A stretch of 64,000 nucleotides of DNA from Oscheius tipulae (GCA_037178975.1 JASJZH010000001.1:682001-746000); one strand, 5' to 3'. Positions 49,111 to 62,700 are shown, counted from the first letter of the stretch. Translations and numbers: made by a program. Notes: generated by a model from the letters alone, not told the origin.

Positions 49111-50415
49111 AAGGAATGGGGAACGTGCGATATTTGATGTTTTAGATAAATGACTCACTTTCTTGTATTCACATCACGATGGATAATGTTTTGGCTGTGA
49201 AGATAGGCAATCCCACGACCGGCCTGTTGAATCCAAGAATACACTTGGTTGTCATTGTACTCTATTGACAGGTCGTGAATAACTAAACTAGCAAAAGAAG
49301 TGACACTACCAACAGAAGATTCACCTGCGGACAAGCATCCGTTAGCTATAAATTCCATGACATATCCGCTGCGCATAGCATCGGTTCCGTCTTCAAAATA
49401 GAATGAGCCCAATAGGCGAACAATATTCTGGTGGCAAGTCATCTGAACTTTATTCGAGGTTCGAGACAGCCGGGCACACGACGGCATTTTTAGACTTTCT
49501 AATTTTCTGCAATGTTGAAGTATAGACCAAGAATCACAACTTTGAAGAATATTGAAAACACAAAATCGCTGTCTTGTAGTCGAAAAATGCGAATACGTAA
49601 TTGTCTATGTAGGCAGTGCCTCTATTCGAATCTCTACGGTACTCACTTTGACCAAGGTTCGGACTTCCTGTTCACTGTACTTATTATCCGGACTTGTGAA
49701 CACCTTGACCATGACTTTTCTATTGCGAAGTTAAAATTCTAGTCAGAAAGAAACCTCACCCGTGCATGTCATGTTTAGCCGCGTAAAGAACTCCTTCACC
49801 GCCTGCATTTTTCTTGATCAGCTCGGAAAAGTGGCCTCTGGTGAAGCGAGTGACGGCTAAAACAATATGTGAAGAATTTTGAAAGGCACCTGTTTCAGCT
49901 GATTCCCAACTGGGTGAAGACATTCAGGAACAAAACATGGAAATGTTGGTTGGAGAAGATTTGTTGGTAAGAACTGATAACGTGAAATCGATAGTGACTT
50001 CGACAGGAGAAATCAAAGTGAGGTGAAGATTCTGAGCCAATTAGTATTACAAAAAACCTTCTAAAAAATTAAAGTTAAACTCGTTATTGTACTCGTCAAG
50101 CTCTACAAGATAATACCATTTAGAACCCGAAATTCGACAATTTTTCCCCACGATTTTTTTGGCAAGTTTCACCCTACGCCTCGCAAGAACTTTTAATTGG
50201 AAAGGATAAGAGATAAGAGAGGAGAGAGTATTTAAGGTCGGGTTGACCCCTAGGACCGGGTGCATTGACGTCATAGCACGTCGGGAGAGCTATTTCCAAT
50301 GGTGATGTGTGCTAATAATAGAGATAGCCGCAGTCCAAAAACTCTGACATTGCCGTGCGTTATTGTGTTGAAATATGTTCAGGAGATGGTTGTTAGTCAT
50401 TTGGAACGAACAATA

Positions 50416-51494
50416 CAGTGCGCGTCATAACTATAAAGGCACCCAGTTTTTAGCTGTAGAGCCAAAACTACGCATTTAAAAAAATCTGACAATGCCATCT
50501 TTTTCTATGGTATTCAAATCCCTTATAAAAAGATTTACAGATCCATCGGATTATCCTTCTGCCCTAAATAAACAAAAAGGTCTCGACGTGTCGAACTATA
50601 AAGGCAGACGGTATTTAGAGTTTTTTCTTATCGAGTCATGCTAAATCATGCGTATAAAAGAATGGAAAAGTTGCTTCTGGCACTCATTCAACATCTGCTC
50701 ATCTCCGAATATCTTTGTGATGCCTCTAGGAGCCCGCCTAACGGATGTACAGAGGGGACAGGTTGACGTTTATTTCGAAAAAAGAGAAATTTTGGTGGCG
50801 CTTCGGTTGTGATCTGGGCGGCGTACTTTCACGACGGTACTGTCTCGCTCGAGTTTGTCACCAGTAGGATGAATAGCCTTGAATTATCAGCATGTGCTAC
50901 AGAGCAACCTGCTTCCTTACCTCCATGCCAATCCGTGGATGACATTCCAACATAATAACGCCCCGATACATTCACCCAATTCCACAAAGCTCTGGCTGCA
51001 AAACAACAACGTCATTATGCCGTGGCCCGCCTGCTCTCCCGATCTCAATCCAATTGAAAATCTCTGGAGAATTCTTGCCAGAGAGGTATACAAGAACGGC
51101 AAGCAGTTTTCAACTGTACAGGAGCTGAAGAATGCCATTCTTACCGACTGGAGGGCCCTTAATCCTATCGTTTTAAAAAATCTTTCTCTCTCGATGGACA
51201 GCCGTCTATTTCAGTTGATCTCCGGAAAAGCCAGCGACTACTGAAACATTCAACGTTAAGCTATTTATATGAATTGTTTTGTTAATGCCTTTTTAGTTTT
51301 GACGCTTCTGAATTCGGCACATCGAGATCTTTTTGTTAATTTAGGGCAGAAGGATAATTCGATGGGCCTGTAAATCTTTTTACAATGGTTTTGAATACCG
51401 TAGAAAAAGATAGCATTGTCAGATTTTTTTAAAATGCTTAGTTTTGGCTCTACAGCTAAAAACTGGGGTGTCTTTATAGCTATGACGCGCACCG
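50416..51494 (+). mobile_element. Tc1-like element with long inverted repeats, dead
   Basis: The element is flanked by TA at 50414-50415 and 51495-51496. Its terminal repeats are long: about 180 bp (50416-50596 and 51313-51494), imperfect, and starting CAGTGCGCGTCATA / CGGTGCGCGTCATA. Inside, only the C-terminal part of a DD34E transposase is left. A stretch VVIWAAYFHDG is out of frame with the 121-codon ORF 50879-51244 (FQHNNAPIHSP, ACSPDLNPIENLWRILAREV). The second Asp of the triad reads Asn, and the DNA-binding region is largely deleted. It is an inactive relic. Confidence 0.85.
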
Positions 51495-51726
51495 TACTAT
51501 CCATATATTTGGGAACGACATTGTGAGTTGTACACTACGCGATTTATAATTATGAAGGTAGGTTTATTTGATTCGGTTCAACGGTGTTTAAAAAACCGTT
51601 TTTTGATATTGGCAGTTGCATTTTCCTCACTGAACCTCTAAATATTTAATGGTCTACAGAGAATACTGCTATTTACTGCGTGACAGAAAAAGACAATATG
51701 GTAAAATGATGGCTTTCGTTTTCGTT

Positions 51727-54700
51727 TTATCGTTTTGGAACCAGAACTGCCAGGCCGAGACTGCAGCCGACGATATTATTAAAGTAGGGCTGGATGTGAA
51801 CTCCCAAGGCGAACTGAACATTTAAGTCGGTGTTCATGTGAAGCTTCAGTCGGAGAATTTCTTCAACGCATTTCTGAACAAGTTTATAATAGGAAGACAT
51901 AAAAAATATACCTTCAGTGACCGATACGGGGTTTTCACAGCGGTGGCGAAGATATTGTAGGAGTCTCGCAGCCTGTGGAGCCTTTCGTCTACGATGTTTT
52001 GTGACCAGTTGTCTTCGTTCAAAATTTCTCGAAGTTGCCTAAAGGAGGTTTTGCTGAGTTATGGAAGTCCAGTACCGTGAAGCCATAAGGTTCCATTGTG
52101 GAATGGCGAATGGTCGAGCTTCGTCGAAACGTAGTTTCAGCTCTCTTTCGATTGATGCACGCAATTCGATGATGGCGTCTTCTGTTACCTAAAGATACTT
52201 GATTAGACAGTGGATATAATCCTCCTTACCTCCTGATAGCTGATGGCACTAGGCTGAATTGAAACAATGGTTGTATCCGGTTTTGCAAAGAGCGGTCTCC
52301 AATCATTGTTTCTCTAAAAAAAAAAATTGCGTATGCGCTACATAGCGTCACTTCTCACCGTAAAGTCCCATTTAACCTGGCTCGGGTGACTTCGTGGTTG
52401 AATATTCCCGTACACATTCTCTGGTGAGAAGACACAGCCAACCGAAATCATTGGACACATTGGATCATTCGGTTGATAGCAGCTTCCATCACTTGGATTC
52501 ACGAGTAAATTTCCTTCGGGAAGCTCCACGAGGACATAAGCAGCCTTTTCACCGTCGGGAAGAGCGCTTCCCAAAACGACAAAACTTGGAATTCGACTTC
52601 CAAGAAGCCAACAACAGAGGAGGAGAGCGTGTTCTTCTTCATCTCCGCAGCCGTAAGAGACAAACTGGAACAGTGTCATGACTTTGCCACTCTGTCTCTC
52701 TGTCCTTTACCTAACTGTCAATCTGTCTCTCTGTGTCTCTCTTAACTTCCCTCCCTACCTGGTCAATTGTCGTCCATAAATCCAGATGTCCCGGAAAGAG
52801 CAGAGGATCCGCCAGAAAGGGTATAAAGCTAACAACTTTGGCCACTTTCTCCACCATTTTCTTTCCAGCCACAATTGGATCCAGTGACGGAGGAGCCCGA
52901 ATAGGTCGGAGATACCGACAGACCAGCACATGCTTCCCGTTAATGTCATTCACCATGGCTGTATATTTTCTGTCCTCAAAATCTTGTCGATTCTGTTGGA
53001 GCCATTGCTCGCAAAGTTGAGATATCTGAAAAGATTGGGCTTGAAAAATATTTTTACCTTTTCCGGCTCAGAGGACTCATCTGCAATTGAAGTTATCTTG
53101 GGTGCGGACAATGGCGGCTCTAGGGCAATCAACATTTTTATGTAAGTTGGCTTCTCAGAGAGCCTAAAATATAAATGAAGCAGTAACAACACTATTCCTA
53201 CGCATAACCAGTTATGAACAAGGGGACATGTACCCTTAGCCCGCCATCTATCCTCCCTCTACAGTAAACGGTTGAGAATGGAACTCTGACAGTCCCAATG
53301 AAGCGATAGAGAAGCTGTTCATGGACAGTATTAGGCTCACGGTCATCTTTGGGAAGAGGGGCTACCAGCTGGTCATAGATATCCACGTGAACCTCGTCGG
53401 TGATGGTTTTTAAATCAGAAATGTGTTCAACGTCCAGGGGTATAAGTAGACATTGCTGCCAGTTTGGATTTTTACCAGAAGCAGCCGTGGTTTTCGAAGA
53501 GTGGCCCTGAAAAACCCTGTAGGCTTGTCACTGTCACGGTCCCCTACCTGAAACCTGATCTCGACCAGAGGCTGCAGACCTCCACCTTTCCTTTCCGGCA
53601 AATTGACAGCCGATTGCATGTTGATCAGAATTTTTGTTCCTGACTGGGCAATGACCTGTTGTCTGGTATTTTCCACCCTCATCGGCTTCAGCTTTCTACT
53701 GGTATCAGCCGGACCGAACAGACCACTGATTTCTCCGATTCCAGAGGGAAGCGGTACCTCCTTTACCATTTCCTCATAGGTTATTCGTCTCTCAGCCTCA
53801 TTTCTTCGCTCCAATAGTTTAAGCCGGATTCTGGAGGCGTAGCCTGTACCCACTAGACGATGACCATCAATCCCTGTTCGGAACCCAGTAGACAGCTGGG
53901 CCTTCTCCTCTCCCATCATCAGAGCAGGGACAATTTCTGTGCTGTCAATAGCAATCGGTCTGGATTCGACTGTCTTCGGCAATTTTCTTCGGAAACGGCG
54001 TTCCAGCAGCTCCCACCGAATATTGTTGTCAAACTCTTCGTCACTGATCAGGCGACACTGGGGTGGGATCAGACTGAAGGGTTCAACATTAACCTGTAAA
54101 AAGGTTGGTAGAAGATTGGGAACAGAAACCGGAACCTGCTCGGCACTCTCGGCCACCTTCTCCCTTTCCATGCTCTCCGGGGGATTCCATTGTACCTCCG
54201 TTACTAGGAATCCTCTCATTTTGTCGGCTACTTCCTTCGCGCTGGAAGGTATCTTGTCTAGTTAAAATGAACAAGGCTCACTCATTGAATTCCTGGAAAG
54301 GGGTGGCCAGTTGATCAACGTTGGATGACCAGGGAATTTTGATCTCGATCTGAAAACTTGGTAAGGATAGCGACGACGAAGGTATACCCTGGTGACTAGG
54401 CTCTCCTTTCCCTGCCTCTTCTCCAGCAGATTTACATGAAGTTTCTGAGGAATCGACTTGACTTCCAGATTAAAAGTTTCATCGAACTCAAGGTTGTAGT
54501 TCCCAAGACTCATGCCTGCAGTCTTTCCCACCAGGATGTCATTGAAGTAGAGGGCTAACTGATGATTCCGATTTTATGAACAACATTGTACTCTTACCCT
54601 GACAGTCATTCCATTCTTCTGCTTAAATTTATCTTGGATCTCTTCGCTAAGAGTCGAGAGTTCTTTCACCTGGTAGTCTTCTGTCAGAACTCCGTAGTAT

Positions 54701-56485
54701 GGAGACCTTAAATCGTTAGACTTCTAGAAAAGGCTCACTCCTCTCCAGCAGAATTGTATCGTAGTGGACATAAAGCGAAGCCTTGAGCGGCTCTAGAAGC
54801 TTCCAGAGCATTCCATTGTTGCTTGAGAGATTCAGCCCCGTTCTCTAGTCGCCCTTGTAATCGGGCCAGCTCTCTTTCAATCTTGCCGACATTTCTTAAT
54901 TACTATAATATGGTCATAAGCAAAACTAACTTCTTGTCTCCAGTCGTGAGCTCTTGGAGCTGTTCAGCTGCCTGATCCATCAAAGAGAGCTGCTCAGAAT
55001 AGTTGTGTCGAAGCGAGGCGGCGATTCCTTCCTGGAAGAAACTTTACAACCCTGTCTCCAACTTTTTCTTACCTCAACTGAACACAACGCATGGTTAACT
55101 ATGACCAGATTCTGAATCGTGACCTGCATATGAAGTAGGACTTTTTCCTCTTCGGTAGCTTGCCGCGCCGCTGCCGTCGAAGCCGGCAAGAAGCTGTAGT
55201 TTTCTTCTTCCGGGAGTGACCACTAAACTATTCGTGACATACAATTTAGATCTTACTTTAAATTTTCGCTCAATAAAAGCGTCCAAGCCAACTTGTTCAG
55301 TCCAAATGGAGGTGGGAAAACGCTTTCGTGTCAAGCTGTCAGCGGGAATAGCTCTTAAAGGACTTTTTAACTCTAGAAATAATACTTACCCTCGATTTTC
55401 TACATCCCCTTGATCGGGCTCATAGTATACGAAGAGATTCGGGTCCTCCTCTTTACTAGGAACTGCAGGAGCATAAGAGACGTTAGCATGAGCTGATGCA
55501 GCTTGACATGTCTGAAAATCCATTCCACAAGTGATTGCTTAACACCTACCGTGTCTGAGTAAACTCCAGTGAAGAACAGATACTGCTCGTCGTCAGTAGG
55601 AACCGATGACGGTGGCTGCTGAGAGAGAAACTTTTCTCCCATCTTGATACTCTTGTCAATGAGCTCGTCCACATTTTTCACGTCTTCCTCGGTGAAGGCT
55701 TCTTCATTATGGACGGTTAGGCGACGTTGTAGTCTTTTGGTCAGTTGGACTGATCCACGAGTACGCTCGACAACTTTTTCGGCCTAAAAAGGCACCATGA
55801 TGGACAGTGGATAGTGACAGTGCACCGCTAACCCACCTGCTTTCTAATCTTGCTTCTGAGTGAAGCTTTCAGCTCTGCCGAGCTTACGGTTTTCTTCGAC
55901 GCGACAGACAATGTTGGACTGATGACTCTCTCTGAACCCGAAGCCTCCTCACTCTCACCATTCTCTTGTACATTGGGTGAGGGAACTAAAGGAGCCACAG
56001 CGGCATGATCCTCGGAAAACCGTTCATGGATCTCTTCTAAGACTTTTCCAGTCTTGTGCTTGAATTTTAAAAGCTGATCCTTGATGGAGTCTCGCCTTAC
56101 TCCTTTCTTTTCCTTGTCCACGCTTTGCTAAACTTGAAATAATCAAAAAAAAATATTGCACACACCTGTTTTGGCAATTTTCCCTCCTTATGAGTCGGAG
56201 ATTTGGGTTCTGTGAAAAATCCTGCGATTTTCTGCAAGGGAGACTTTTGACTTTCAATCGCCGGTGATTTTTCAATTGATGACGGTGTCGGTTCAATGGA
56301 ACTTGGCTCTATGGAACTTGTTGACTCTTCCAGATTGTCTGTCCATGACTGTGACAATCGCCGTGGAGCTGCATAATAAAATTTTAAGATAAAAATCGAA
56401 GGAGCGTACCCGGTTCAGGGATTTTCAATGGTTTCAAGGGTAGGAGCCTCGTTGGTCGTTGAATTGGGGTCACTTCGGTGTCCAT
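51727..56485 (-). CDS. mks-6: CC2D2A/MKS6 ciliary transition-zone protein
   Basis: Twenty-one exons keep phase throughout (1312 residues). 5' to 3': 56410-56485, 56166-56368, 55837-56127, 55550-55783, 55390-55511, 55257-55353, 55073-55222, 54931-55031, 54739-54894, 54598-54706, 54282-54558, 54136-54257, 53548-54093, 53202-53506, 53058-53163, 52759-53025, 52359-52664, 52230-52313, 52076-52188, 51912-52038 and 51727-51873. A Ser/Pro-rich N-terminus is followed by helical regions (IERELARLQGRLENG) and a C2 domain (SAVNLPERKGGGLQPLVEIRF, KNPNWQQCLLIPLDV). Then comes the inactive transglutaminase-like domain (YGCGDEEEHALLLCCWLLG, LVNPSDGSCYQ) and the C-terminal FALGVHIQPYFNNI. CC2D2A is an MKS-module component that gates the ciliary transition zone. 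In nematodes this means sensory neurons. The length is near that of nematode orthologues. Confidence 0.93.
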
Positions 56486-56700
56486 TCCTGGAGGTTAATG
56501 AAACACGGGAAAATTCTGCCGTCAACAAGGCGGTCAACACAGCTGGACACCCATTCGTAGTCATGACGACGCGCACTGGATCTGGTAATGGTATCCAACA
56601 AAATGCAATTAAGAGATCTTTTTGTACCTTTGTTGCAATATTACAATCTTAAAGAACTTGAAAGCTTCATGACCCGTAAAAGTATCACACACATATGTAT

Positions 56701-59700
56701 TTAAGAGAAGTAGTCATCGTCTTCGTCCTCTTCCTCAAACCCAGGACCACTTTCTGGTAGTGTTCTCGTAGATTGTGGTATCCTTGGAATAGTGTACGGG
56801 GTAGGAGGTGATCTCTGTGCATTCAGAGCTTCCAAAGCCACCCGACTGGTTATAACAGGTGGCGGGAGCATTCTTGGCCTTTCAGGCTCCGGTGGTGACG
56901 CCGGTATATAAGGAATTTCCGTGTCCGACTTGCTGGAGGCCGTACTATCACTTAATGCCCTCCTATGCTGGATCCTTGGTGCTCTGTAGAAGTCCTGTGA
57001 AGTATTGGGAAGGCCAGAAACCTCAGATTTTCGGAATCTGTAGCACGGTAGCCTTAAAAGCTTTGTTGGTAAATTCATAGACCCATACCGTTCCCTAAAG
57101 ATCCAAGCAACTACAGCCAGTGCCAGAAGGACGACCACGATGGAAATACTGACCATTGTCCAGACTATGACCGCTGTATTATGTGGCTTTCCAATTGGGG
57201 TTGCTGTCACAGTCGAGGAGCACTGGTAGATGGGGATTGTGGCATAGCTGCTTGTCCGTTCAACGCAGTCGAACTGGTCTGGACAGGAGTTTTTCTGGAA
57301 CAAAACTAATATTGAGAGAAAATTTATAAATTATATATTTTTACCGTGTTAACACATTTTCTTAAGTGTTAAATTTCAAATGTCCACTGCATCTTACAAA
57401 TATACAAAGTTATTGACTATATGTGAGATCGGTATAAAGTATTATCCTTTAGGTGGTTACAGTTTATATATCCTCGTAAAGTGTAGCGTTTAAGCGTGTG
57501 TCTGTTTAATGCATACTGTAGGATTCATTGTTTGGTGCAATTGCGTACTGGGGTGAACGCTATCTATGGCTAATGCGCCCTGCAGCTGTTTTAAAAAATC
57601 GTTCTCTCACTTTTAACATCAATTTAATTTTTATTTAACTTTCCTTGTATTTTCAGGATGCTCGCTCTCGATAAGATTGAGCTTTTTGAAAAAGCGGAAA
57701 GGCATAAGCATATCGTCACAGGAAGACGCTACTATAGGGAAGATGACGTCGAATCCGAGAAACCTGCCAAAATGAAAAAGAAGAAGAAGAAGTTTGTGTC
57801 AAAATGGTTCGAGGAGGAACAGAAGAAAATGCCGATAAATATTAGAAAAGCCAAGCTCAAAGATGTTTTAAAAAAGAAGAGAGACGTCCATTCTAAGGTA
57901 ATTTAAATTTCGATTTCATTTTAGTATATATTTGCAGCTTACTCAAGTTAACGTCAAACAAGACAAGCTGAATGACGCATTAGTAGCTGTTCAAGACTTT
58001 TTGGATAAAAATCCAAACTTTACGATTCCAAAAAATCGGAGCAAGGCTAAAGAACTGCAACAGAATCTACTTCGGAGCGCAGAGTCACAGGAGACTTATA
58101 TCAGGTGCAAATTTATTTTTGTTTTTTTTTTCTCGCAAATTTTCAAATTAGATTACTTTCTCGTGCCAGTGGCACTTTTCATTTTTTTTAACTTCATACA
58201 ATTTAACATTATGACTGAAGGATTAACACATAAACAATATTTTTAGATCCCTTCTGGACAAAGTACGACATGTTCGAGAATACGAGCAGAACAAGGACAT
58301 TCAGAACCTGAGAAACAACAGGAGCCTCTTGATGAAACTGCTAAGCTTCCAGGTAACCTGACTAATAATCGCATTATTACTATATTTAGGCTCAAACTCT
58401 CCCCCTGTGGATAAGCACTGTTAAAGAACCCTACGCTCCATCAGGAGTTGGAGCCTGTGCTGTCAGTGACGATGTCGGAATTGATGTTGGAGATCTATGT
58501 GCAGCTTTTTATGATCTGACTTGGATTTTAGCAAGAGTGAGATTTTTAAAGTTTCTATACACTACTTTACATTTAAGGTAGCACACGTTCACTCCCACGG
58601 AAAATATGATTTGGTGGATATTGACAGGAAGATAAAGGAGGATGATACCGCCAGCTCGGCTACAACATACTTACCAAGGGAGGAGCGACTACGAAGGTCA
58701 ATGAGACTTATGGAAAAGTCTGCGAAGAATAGATGGAAGGGCGTTTTGGCCAGAGAAAAGGAGCGCGACGTGGAGGAAGCGATTGACATTAAAGATGCCA
58801 CTTACCCGATTCCACGATCCAATGTCTTCATATTCTATCCTCACACCGGAGAAGAACCGGTCCAGCCAAAACCCAGTGTTTTCTCGGTCTTTAGAAAGTG
58901 AGTCGAAAAAAAAAATTCAAAAAAAAATTGATTTCAGGCGATTGATTCCCCTACCAAAGTTCAGAGCGGACCCTGCACGAGATAGTCACGCTCTCTTCCC
59001 ACCAGAGGCAATAGTTCTAGCCCTCTACCCACAAACCACGTGCTTTTATAAAGGTAAGTCTATCATTTAAGATTTTTTCATTATATTCTAGGCGTTGTGA
59101 TCAAGCAACCACAAAATGCCACACAGGAATATTTGATCTCATTCGAGGACAGAGTCTACCCCTCTGGATGGTCCCCTCCCTCGCGGGTGCATCAGCGCTA
59201 TGTGGTCACCTTCAAAGAAATCAAATCTCACAAGAAGAAGATGAACATTTTCGATGAGGAAAATCAATGAGTAGCTGGTTCAATAAACCGATGTGCAAAG
59301 TTTGGTGCTGTTTTTTCTCTGTAACTTAAATATGTCTCCGCCAACAAATTTCACACATTTGCGGTTGCAGTTTATATGAAAAGTTATAGACCCAAAAGTA
59401 TTGTGCAAACAGCCTGCGGCCGCTAGTCAAACTCAAGGCGCGCCGAGATGGTATGGGTGCCACCAAGAAAAAGAAAGGAGTTTTCAGATATCTCGTAGAT
59501 ATGAATCAACTTACGAACGAAGGGGCACATTCTGATGATAATGCACAGCTTGGAGCTTGATCCTGGTCGGTGCAGTTCATACAAACTGTTTGATTGTAGT
59601 CTGTCGAGTACGTTCCCATCTCGCAAAGAGGACAGAAGCTGTAGAGCCTGCCCTGGCCTGGTGGAGGCAGTGGAAGAGTCAGATTCGGGCTGACTCTGGT

Positions 59701-62700
59701 CCCTGGAGGGCACCAGACCACATCGCAGTCAGTAGATATTTTAGATCCTGTGTTGGCTGTAGTTCTTCCGGTGTCACATAGCATACAACTGGTGTTTGTA
59801 CCGTTCTATTACAGGAACTTAATAAGTAGAGGGCACAGTACCTTATAAGTTCCAATCGGGCAATCAGTACAGTTAACCATATTCGACTCAAACTCTTTAC
59901 CAGGCTCGCATGTGTTGGTACAATCTTCTTTGTTTGTTCGGCCCTAAAAAATAAAAATGGTTGCTCTCACTGTCTATGTCTGTCCCACCTCTCCAAAAGT
60001 GCTGGTATATAATGGACAAGTTAAACATTCTGTCCTCCCTGTATCTGGCTGATAAGTTCCTGGGCTGCATGGTCGGCAATCATTGGCTGAGGAACTGTAG
60101 TAGTAGCCGACCGAGCAATTTTCTATACGACCCCTAGTCATGGAAGTATTTTTAACTCACTATAACAGCCATCAATGGAAGCAACCTTGCTTAACCCGCC
60201 AGTAGTTTTTCCAACGTCACAAGGGACACATGCGTTTATGGGTGGGTGCATTCTGTAGCTGTCCGGAGGACAGTCAACACAAGAATTTTTGGAGACGTCC
60301 CACCAAGTTCCTGGAGCACAATTTGCTAAAAATTAGTATTATATCTGGTTGAAAGAGCCTGTTACCACACGAATATTGGTTATCGTCAGGCTTTCCACAC
60401 GGAAATTCCGGATCGCAGTCAAAGTAAGCGTCCGATGTTGGCTGTCCATCCGGAAATGTGTTCTTGACACTGTTCTGGACGGAAGATTGGAGCATGTCTC
60501 GGGTGTTGCTGAAAATTAAAATACATTTTCAATAACTGTTAGCACCCATACTGTCTCAGCGGGCGCTGCGAGCCATATCTCGAGACAACTACGCTTCTTT
60601 GCAATTCTGTCGTACCGGAGAAGCTTCTCACTACTTGTTAAGATAAATGGTTAAACTCAAAAAATAGTTTTGGGTTCTATGCAAAACAGGGCGTTTTCCT
60701 GCTGCGCTACCGTAAACCGTAAAAACTTACTTTACAATGATTCGGTACTCGAAAAACTGCGTGAAGTCGTTAATGATCCCTCGTTTCCTTACTTTACCGA
60801 CATCGGAGCACTGCGGATAAATCTCGAAACACTTTGCATCGGAGCAGACAGACGAAGTTGCGTTGCTGAGTGTACTGCTCAACTTGTTGTAAATCTAAAA
60901 AGCAGATTTCTTTAATGTTTTGGACAGAAACCCACATCATCGCACGAAGTTCCATTTCCGGTCACAGTTCCATTTATCGTCTGGGTCGGATAGGTCGTGT
61001 TACCACAGCTTGGGAAACTGTAAGGCCTGTCCAAAGAGAAGGACGATATCCTGTCCCATTGTCCCAAGTCATCACAGACGAAAAACTCTGGATCTGTCTT
61101 GGGGAACGCCTCATCCATACATGTCAATCTGACCACCATTTGACTGTTGGTCCCTTTGACATTTAGTCGCTCGACTCTGCCACCGGGTGGATCCTCCGTC
61201 AAACAGTCCGTCGGAGCAACGACGACAGGAAATTGGCAGGTGACAGAATTCGAAGCGGCATCTTTTGCCACATAAATTACTTGATAGTAGCCCCTTAAAT
61301 TTTGTGTTTTGTTAATTCGAAATCTTTACTTACCAAGGAAATAGTTGCCCAGGTCGGAAGTTATTGGTCACTGTAGCCACTGCCACATTGTCCTTAACAA
61401 AAGTATTTAAAGAGTGGTTTAATGAGTTACCTTGAAAGTTGGCGCTGTCCAGCTGACAGTCGTAAACTTTTGGGCCGAAACTAATCGGATTGGTCCGGGA
61501 CAGAAGGTCACAACTGGAGGGATCTTGTCGACTGTACCACAGGGTCTGAAAATGGAAAGATGTGAGAGTGACAGTGACCAACCTTCCAGGAAGACAATTA
61601 GAAATATCACAGATTCCCGGCTGAACTTGGATTACACCCGGATTGGATCTATCCAAAGTAGTAAAATTCTTATCCCAACTAATGAGCAGAGGAGAATTGC
61701 CAAAGTCGTAGGTAGTATTCGCACAATTGAAAGCCATTGAGGCGATCTGTGTGTCATTCAGCCGTTCGAAGAAAAGCTGAACAAGACTTAGTTCCCCTTG
61801 GAACTGATTCCCTGGAGCCAGGGAGACCATATAGAGTGTGACACTATTTTGAGGGAGGACTTGATAAGTTGAGTTCCGAACTGGCATTCCGTCTAAGAAG
61901 TAGGTCCAGGTTTGTCTGAAACCATTTTTTTAGAAGTGTCAATTGAAACTAACCGTCCAGTGTTGTAGACAGGAGCAATGACACAGACATGGTGCCATTG
62001 AAGAGTCGGGATGCTGACGTTCATGATTCTGGTGTTGTCTATTAGCACTCCGAGATTGTCTACTGTCAGAACATGGAGGTTTCTGAAAATTGAATCTCTG
62101 CCACTGTTACTCTAACCCTCACTCACGTGCTTGTCCGGATTCCCATGAACGGAGGAAGAGGAGTACTACTGGTAGCTGGTACCGACGGAGCATACTGTAC
62201 CCATCCACACAATGTGAACTCCCTTAAAAGAATCTCGGTATATTCACTATTACTTCGTAGTCCTGCCTGTATAGTGAAGTATTTAGTTGAGATGATACAA
62301 AGTCCTGATTGGAAGGGTACCCTGTCCAGAGGAGATCAAAAGAGACGTCTCTTTCTAAAAATGGGCTATACGGATCAAAAACTTAGTGCTCACTGGTCTG
62401 ACAGTACTCTCCCTCATAGTTCTCGGTACATATACACCGTGCATTTAAAAAGATGTCCTCTTGGCAGGTTGCTCCATTCAGACAGAGGGTCGGAGTGCAT
62501 CTCGTCTGAAAGTTCAGTTCACTGCCACACACATGTGGTCAAGTTCTGTTTATTGTCTCTGTCTCTGTCTGCTGTCTCTCTTACTCCAAGAGTCTCGCAG
62601 CTGTCCCCATGCACTCCAGTGGGACAGGTACAATTCTTATTCCCATCTTCTGTCACCCTACAGGTTCCTCCGTTCTCACAAACAAATCCCATCTCTGAGC

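Larger units (their letters stand above)
45481..49923 (-). pseudogene. kinase-kelch fusion, copy B (inverted, with stops)
   Basis: Exons, 5' to 3': 49890-49923, 49760-49856, 49647-49719, 49159-49442, 47604-47696, 47458-47568, 47298-47417, about 46998-47177, 46477-46838 and 45481-45970. Six exons equal copy A in length exactly; exons 3 and 4 are each 3 nt longer. The kinase motifs are all present (HRDVNTR, SDFGSAKL, YMAPEVIGG). A CAA-to-TAA change ends the frame at 47009-47011 in the linker. A second stop TGA lies at 46680-46682 in the first kelch exon, where copy A reads Gly. The last exon is open and ends KQLLKWSC. The locus could at most make a kinase-only protein. Its 1.5 kb intron carries repeat insertions like those of copy A. 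Confidence 0.8.

Noticed and set aside
53410-53510. C2-domain frame break in CC2D2A after NVYLY
   Set aside because: That frame is an artefact of reading through an intron. The exon actually starts at 53506 after TTTTTCAG and reads GHSSKTTAASGKNPNWQQ in the correct frame.
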